DNA of 64,000 nt from contig NZ_LR134338.1 of the NCBI RefSeq assembly GCF_900637055.1, positions 846,501-910,500 of the forward strand. Reading direction: 5' to 3'. This document shows positions 60,801-64,000 of this stretch, one piece after another; the first letter of the stretch is position 1; every line of letters starts with the position of its first letter. This DNA is from Brevibacillus brevis. GTDB lineage: Bacteria; Bacillota; Bacilli; Brevibacillales; Brevibacillaceae. The notes beneath the pieces are model-generated. The model made no database searches, had not been told where the DNA came from, and saw only the letters and a program-made list of their open reading frames with translations. The translations under genes were made by a program, and so were the position numbers.

Positions 60801-60941
60801 GGACAATCGCCTCCTTCTTCTGGGATGTGATTAGGTTCACCTCCTGCCAGGGAAAACATGCTACCAAAAGAAAACAGCGGTCAGAGTATGCGGCGGTTAT
60901 GTTAAAATGAAAGAACCGTACATAGGAGAGGAGAGAGTTTG

Positions 60942-61754
60942 GTGGAACTCCGCGGTATTTTGCAAGGACTAACACACGAGTACCATGGAGGGGACAAGCC
61001 GGTAGACTACTATTTGAATATCGGTGAAGATCGCCTTCCGCTTAATGAATGGCTGGGCAGTGAATTGACGATTTCGTTTTTAGGTGAAAAAAACTGCATT
61101 GCCTGTGGCCGCAAAACAAACAAGACGTTTAACAGCGGGTATTGCTATCCCTGTTTTACCAAACTGCCGGAAAATGACTTGTGCATCGTCAAGCCGCATG
61201 AATGTCATTTTGACTTGGGGACTTGCCGGGACGAGAGCTTCGGCGAGAGATATTGCATGATTCCTCATTTTGTCTATCTGGCAGTGTCGAGTGATATAAA
61301 GGTAGGATTGACTCGCAAGCATAATGAATTGAGACGCTGGGTGGATCAAGGCGCAATTCGCGCGATTCCAATTGCAGAGGTTCCGACGCGTCGAATGGCT
61401 GGGGAGCTTGAATTCCACTTGAGTCAGTTTTTGCCGGACAAGACCAACTGGCGCAAAATGCTCAAGGGAGATGTGAAGGAAATAGACTTGCTCGCCATGC
61501 GTGACGAAGTGTACGGTCATTTTCCTGAACAGTTTAAAGCATTCCAATATCGCGAGGATGAATGGGTAGACATTGCCTATCCGATCCTGGAGTCTCTGGA
61601 TAAAATCAATTCCAAGACACTCGATAAAGAAGAACAGCTCGGCGGGCGATTGATCGGTGTGAAAGCACAGTATTTGATTTTTGACAATGGTGTATTCCAG
61701 GCGAGAAAGCACGCTGGCTATCAAGTCGAGATCAAAGCAAAACCGTCTGCATAA
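60942..61754 (+). CDS. DUF2797 zinc-binding protein
   Basis: A 270-residue protein with an N-terminal Cys cluster (CIACGRKTNKTFNSGYCYPC, four Cys) and further Cys at ECHFDLGTCRDE, FGERYC, so a treble-clef-like zinc site is likely. After it comes a conserved core (FVYLAVSSDIKVGLTRKHNE, then WVDQGAIRAIPIAEVPTRR), which I match to the DUF2797 family. The start is GTG 60942 (8 bases after GGAG) rather than TTG 60939. The biochemical role is unknown. Confidence 0.8.
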   Translation: MELRGILQGLTHEYHGGDKPVDYYLNIGEDRLPLNEWLGSELTISFLGEKNCIACGRKTNKTFNSGYCYPCFTKLPENDLCIVKPHECHFDLGTCRDESFGERYCMIPHFVYLAVSSDIKVGLTRKHNELRRWVDQGAIRAIPIAEVPTRRMAGELEFHLSQFLPDKTNWRKMLKGDVKEIDLLAMRDEVYGHFPEQFKAFQYREDEWVDIAYPILESLDKINSKTLDKEEQLGGRLIGVKAQYLIFDNGVFQARKHAGYQVEIKAKPSA

Positions 61755-61801
61755 TGACGTGCAAACTCCTCACACTAGGACATGTGAAGGAGGATGGGCA
61801 G

Positions 61802-61993
61802 ATGGATGAGCACATTGAGTACACCATGCCTTTAACCGGGACACTGGCTGAGGCTGTGGAAGACCAGAATGCCAAGCAACTAGGGGTGCCCTTCTCGCCG
61901 CTTTCGCAAATGTGGCAGGTAAACCCGGATGCTCGGACGAATGAAGAAGAGACTGCGAAAAGCAGGCGCAATGAAAGCAACATGCCGCAATAG
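61802..61993 (+). CDS. Small hydrophilic protein of unknown function
   Basis: ATG 61802, 8 bases after GAAGGAGG, encodes 63 acidic, polar residues (MDEHIEYTMPLTGTLAEAVEDQ, ending RRNESNMPQ). No signal or membrane segment. The open frame extends back to 61754, but the ribosome site favours this start. It may share a transcript with the DUF2797 gene 47 bases upstream. A terminator follows. Confidence 0.65.
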   Translation: MDEHIEYTMPLTGTLAEAVEDQNAKQLGVPFSPLSQMWQVNPDARTNEEETAKSRRNESNMPQ

Positions 61994-62007
61994 CAGTTTG
62001 CGTATGA

Positions 62008-62044
62008 ACGACAGCCAGAAGACAGTGATGGCTGTCGTTTTTGT
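62008..62044 (+). terminator. Rho-independent terminator
   Basis: ACGACAGCCA and TGGCTGTCGT form a 10-bp stem followed by five T. Confidence 0.88.
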
Positions 62045-62076
62045 TTAGCACGGTGAATACGTGAGGAGGCAGAGGT

Positions 62077-62925
62077 ATGCAAGTCTGGTTGCATTCTTTT
62101 TGGGTAGCGATGGTGCTAATCGGTTGCATGTGGGGGATGTACGAAATCGGAGCAAAACAAATCGGAAATATGAATACGAAAAAAGCAGCACTTGCAACGC
62201 CAGTTACTTCCACACAAGCGAGTCAGAAGTTGGTGGACCGTGACGCCGTTGTTGAAGAGTTTGATTGGACAGACGACAAGGGTGTAGGCCTCGAGTATAA
62301 CGAAGCTGAGCTGTTACAAATGCAAAAAGATCCGGACAACCATAACTACAAAAAAGTTCTCCGCCGTTTTGTGCAGAGTGAGTTGAAAACGGAAATCGAG
62401 AGCTTTCAAACGATAGGCAGTCAATTAAATCCCAGGAGAATTCTTGTAGCGACGACAGACGGCATGCTGTACGAGGTGATAATGAAAAAAAGGAGTAATC
62501 ATCGGCAAATGTGGACGGTAGAAGGATACAACATGACGGCTGGATATAGGACGGATGTGGAGAAAGAGCAAGACCTGCTGCCGGAAGATATGTATCCAAC
62601 CTATCGAGTGATGGAGCTAGCCGAAGCCGATTTGCAAATCCAAGCGTGGGCGAAGCCGCTTATTCAGAACAGTCAGGGCCATACATTTAACACTGCTCTA
62701 AACGGCAAAACCTATCTCTTGATCAAAACATCCCAGAGCGAAACAGATTCGGTGGAGATTGAGGGAATTAGAATCTGGGTGGAAGAAATGCTCGTCCATT
62801 ATCAAACATATGAATTTGGAGAAGGGGCAGATCGTTCCATACTTAATAACTACTTGCTGATTGAAGTGCCGGAAACTGCAGAATCTGGCGTGACGTTTTA
62901 CAATACGGTAACCGTTGTCCGTTAG
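62077..62925 (+). CDS. Membrane-anchored protein of unknown function
   Basis: A 282-residue protein with one N-terminal helix (SFWVAMVLIGCMWGMYEIG) and an external domain of about 240 residues. It is rich in beta-strand-like alternation and acidic residues, for example WTDDKGVGLEYNEAELLQMQ and LLPEDMYPTYRVMELAEADL. No Cys beyond the anchor and no recognised catalytic motif. ATG 62077 follows GTGAGGAGGCAGAGGT. A single gene after a terminator; family unknown. Confidence 0.75.
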   Translation: MQVWLHSFWVAMVLIGCMWGMYEIGAKQIGNMNTKKAALATPVTSTQASQKLVDRDAVVEEFDWTDDKGVGLEYNEAELLQMQKDPDNHNYKKVLRRFVQSELKTEIESFQTIGSQLNPRRILVATTDGMLYEVIMKKRSNHRQMWTVEGYNMTAGYRTDVEKEQDLLPEDMYPTYRVMELAEADLQIQAWAKPLIQNSQGHTFNTALNGKTYLLIKTSQSETDSVEIEGIRIWVEEMLVHYQTYEFGEGADRSILNNYLLIEVPETAESGVTFYNTVTVVR

Positions 62926-62983
62926 GTGTACTTCTTTTACAATGAAAGAAACGACGACATAAACCAAAAGCGAGGAAATACAT

Positions 62984-63349
62984 ATGACGATGAAAGCCTA
63001 CCTGTACAACAAATGTGATACATGCCGCAAAGCGAAAAAATGGCTCACGGATCAAAATATTCCCTTTGAAGAAATTCCGATTGTTGATGCACCGCCGTCC
63101 AAAGAGGAGCTGCGCCAAATTTGGCAGACAAGCGGTCTCGATTTACGCAAGTTTTTCAATGTGAGTGGTGTCCATTACCGCGAGCTGGGCTTGAAGGACA
63201 AGCTTCCTACGATGTCGGAGGATGAAATGCTTGAGTTGTTGGCTTCCAATGGCAAGCTGATCAAACGGCCACTTATCACAAACGATCGTACTGTAACCCT
63301 TGGTTTCAAAGAAGAAGAACTGGAGAAGGCTTGGGGAGGGAAGGCATGA
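62984..63349 (+). CDS. ArsC/Spx-family thioredoxin-fold protein (YusI-like)
   Basis: A 121-residue protein of the ArsC/Spx family: N-terminal YNKCDTCRKAKKWL with the CxxC active site (CDTC), TSGLDLRKFFNVSGVHYREL and LITNDRTVTLGFKEEEL. Unlike Spx, the basic RNA polymerase-contact region is not obvious, and the length fits YusI-type ArsC-like proteins. Function could be thiol reductase or regulator. ATG 62984 follows GAGG. The stop overlaps the aminotransferase start (ATGATG), so the two are coupled. Confidence 0.82.
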   Translation: MTMKAYLYNKCDTCRKAKKWLTDQNIPFEEIPIVDAPPSKEELRQIWQTSGLDLRKFFNVSGVHYRELGLKDKLPTMSEDEMLELLASNGKLIKRPLITNDRTVTLGFKEEELEKAWGGKA

Positions 63350-64000
63350 TGCGCCAACCTTCCAAAAGACTGAACCATCTTTCAGCCGATATTTTTTCAG
63401 AGATGGAGGCTCGCAAACGGGAAGTTGCCAAAACAAGAACAGTATACGACTTGAGCATTGGCAGTCCTGATCAGCAGCCTGACGAGAAGCTTCTGCAAAC
63501 GTTAATCCATGCCATCCAGCAACCAGCTGCTTTTCGCTATCCATTGAGCGATGGAACGGCGGCCTTCCGAGAAGAGGTCGCCCGCTGGTATCAATATCGT
63601 TTTGGGGTGGAGCTGGCGCCAGATGGGGAGGTTCATTCCTTGATGGGGTCTCAGGATGGCTTGGCTCACTTTGCTTTGGCATGGACCGATCCTGGAGATA
63701 TCGTCCTCGTACCTGATCCTGGGTATCCGATCTACGAAGGCAGTGTTCATTTGGCGGGGGCGGTACCTTACCGGATGCCTCTGCGGGCAGAAAATGATTT
63801 TTTGCCAAAGCTGGCAGACATTCCGGAGGAGATTGCGGCTCGTGCAATGTTTATGATTCTGAACTATCCGAATAATCCAATTTCCGCGGTCGCTACCCTT
63901 GCGTTTTTTGAAGAGGTCGTGGCGTTTGCCAAACGTTTTGACATTATCGTAGTTCATGATTTGGCTTACTCGGAGATGGTGTTTGACGGCTACCAAGCGC
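63346..64000 (+). CDS. Class I/II aminotransferase, partial (LL-diaminopimelate aminotransferase-like)
   Basis: PLP-dependent aminotransferase, with about 218 residues before the right edge. Visible features: KRLNHLSADIFSEMEARKRE, YDLSIGSPDQQPDEKLLQTL, the substrate loop YPLSDGTAAFREEVARWY, LMGSQDGLAHFALAWTDPGD, the PDPGYPIYEG motif and NYPNNPISA (PLP-binding Asn). These match the DapL/YugH-like subgroup. The PLP lysine lies beyond the window. ATG 63346 overlaps the stop of the ArsC-like gene; 63349 is an alternative with a better gap. Substrate not certain. Confidence 0.85.
   Translation, partial: MMRQPSKRLNHLSADIFSEMEARKREVAKTRTVYDLSIGSPDQQPDEKLLQTLIHAIQQPAAFRYPLSDGTAAFREEVARWYQYRFGVELAPDGEVHSLMGSQDGLAHFALAWTDPGDIVLVPDPGYPIYEGSVHLAGAVPYRMPLRAENDFLPKLADIPEEIAARAMFMILNYPNNPISAVATLAFFEEVVAFAKRFDIIVVHDLAYSEMVFDGYQA

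Noticed and set aside
1..64000. CRISPR arrays, rRNA or tRNA genes, transposases, prophage genes
   Set aside because: No regularly spaced repeats, no tRNA- or rRNA-like stretches and no transposase or phage proteins were seen in either strand.

Overview
The window looks like chromosome of a spore-forming, moderate-GC Firmicute, most likely a Brevibacillus or close relative in the Paenibacillales. The grounds are two spore-germination receptor loci, CotF-type coat proteins, a YjcZ-type sporulation peptide, T-box, S-box and cobalamin leaders, GlnR- and FadR-type operators, an SLH-domain surface protein, and strong GGAGG ribosome sites with frequent GTG/TTG starts. I see no rRNA, tRNA, CRISPR array, transposase or prophage. 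The genus is inference.

Layout. 1-2283 (minus): germination receptor B and A subunits, the A gene cut by the left edge. 2435-3526: pyrD. 3668-6687: cobalamin riboswitch and the cobalt ECF transporter cbiMNQO. 6742-9119: small unknown genes, a stand-alone caspase/CHAT-like protein and a YjcZ-type peptide. 9142-11389 (minus): L,D-transpeptidase and a beta-type glutamine synthetase behind a sigma-A promoter and a GlnR/TnrA box. 11615-15208: panE-like gene, ispH, an MFS gene and a copper-less cupredoxin. 15414-19072: an ECF-type promoter driving a YcdB-like secreted protein, an ECF sigma factor and an anti-sigma factor with a related ectodomain. 19160-20011: a deletion-scarred PadR locus. 20129-24065: phosphate transport, then a LysE exporter divergent from a MocR regulator. 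24109-25691: two CotF-type proteins and a P-loop/Asp23-like fusion. 25770-29384 (minus): T-box-controlled proBA with proC.

29390-32146 holds a lipoprotein, small genes and an SLH protein. 32330-37915 is a FadR-box-associated fatty-acid beta-oxidation operon (fadN-fadA-fadE). 38017-38501 has a tiny membrane protein and a frameshifted small gene between repeated terminators. 38660-42419 is a complete gerA-gerB-gerC receptor operon. 42462-50262 is the methionine salvage region: S-box mtnWXBD (minus) and S-box mtnKA (plus), with an ECF sigma/anti-sigma pair and its own ECF-like promoter between them. 50362-56133: a GNAT acetyltransferase, a BmrCD-type heterodimeric ABC exporter and an MFS exporter. 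56269-64000: envelope and hypothetical genes (CAP protein, RDD protein, SppA, orphan amino-acid-type ABC ATPase, polysaccharide deacetylase, DUF2797 protein, ArsC/Spx-like protein) and an aminotransferase cut by the right edge.

The most interesting items are two ECF sigma/anti-sigma modules, each preceded by a TGNAAC-N16-CG promoter that suggests autoregulation; the minimal His-Cys caspase-like protein; the P-loop/Asp23 fusion; and the beta-type glutamine synthetase under GlnR-type control. Nothing here is clearly a wholly new multi-gene system. All assignments come from reading the sequence, with no database search.
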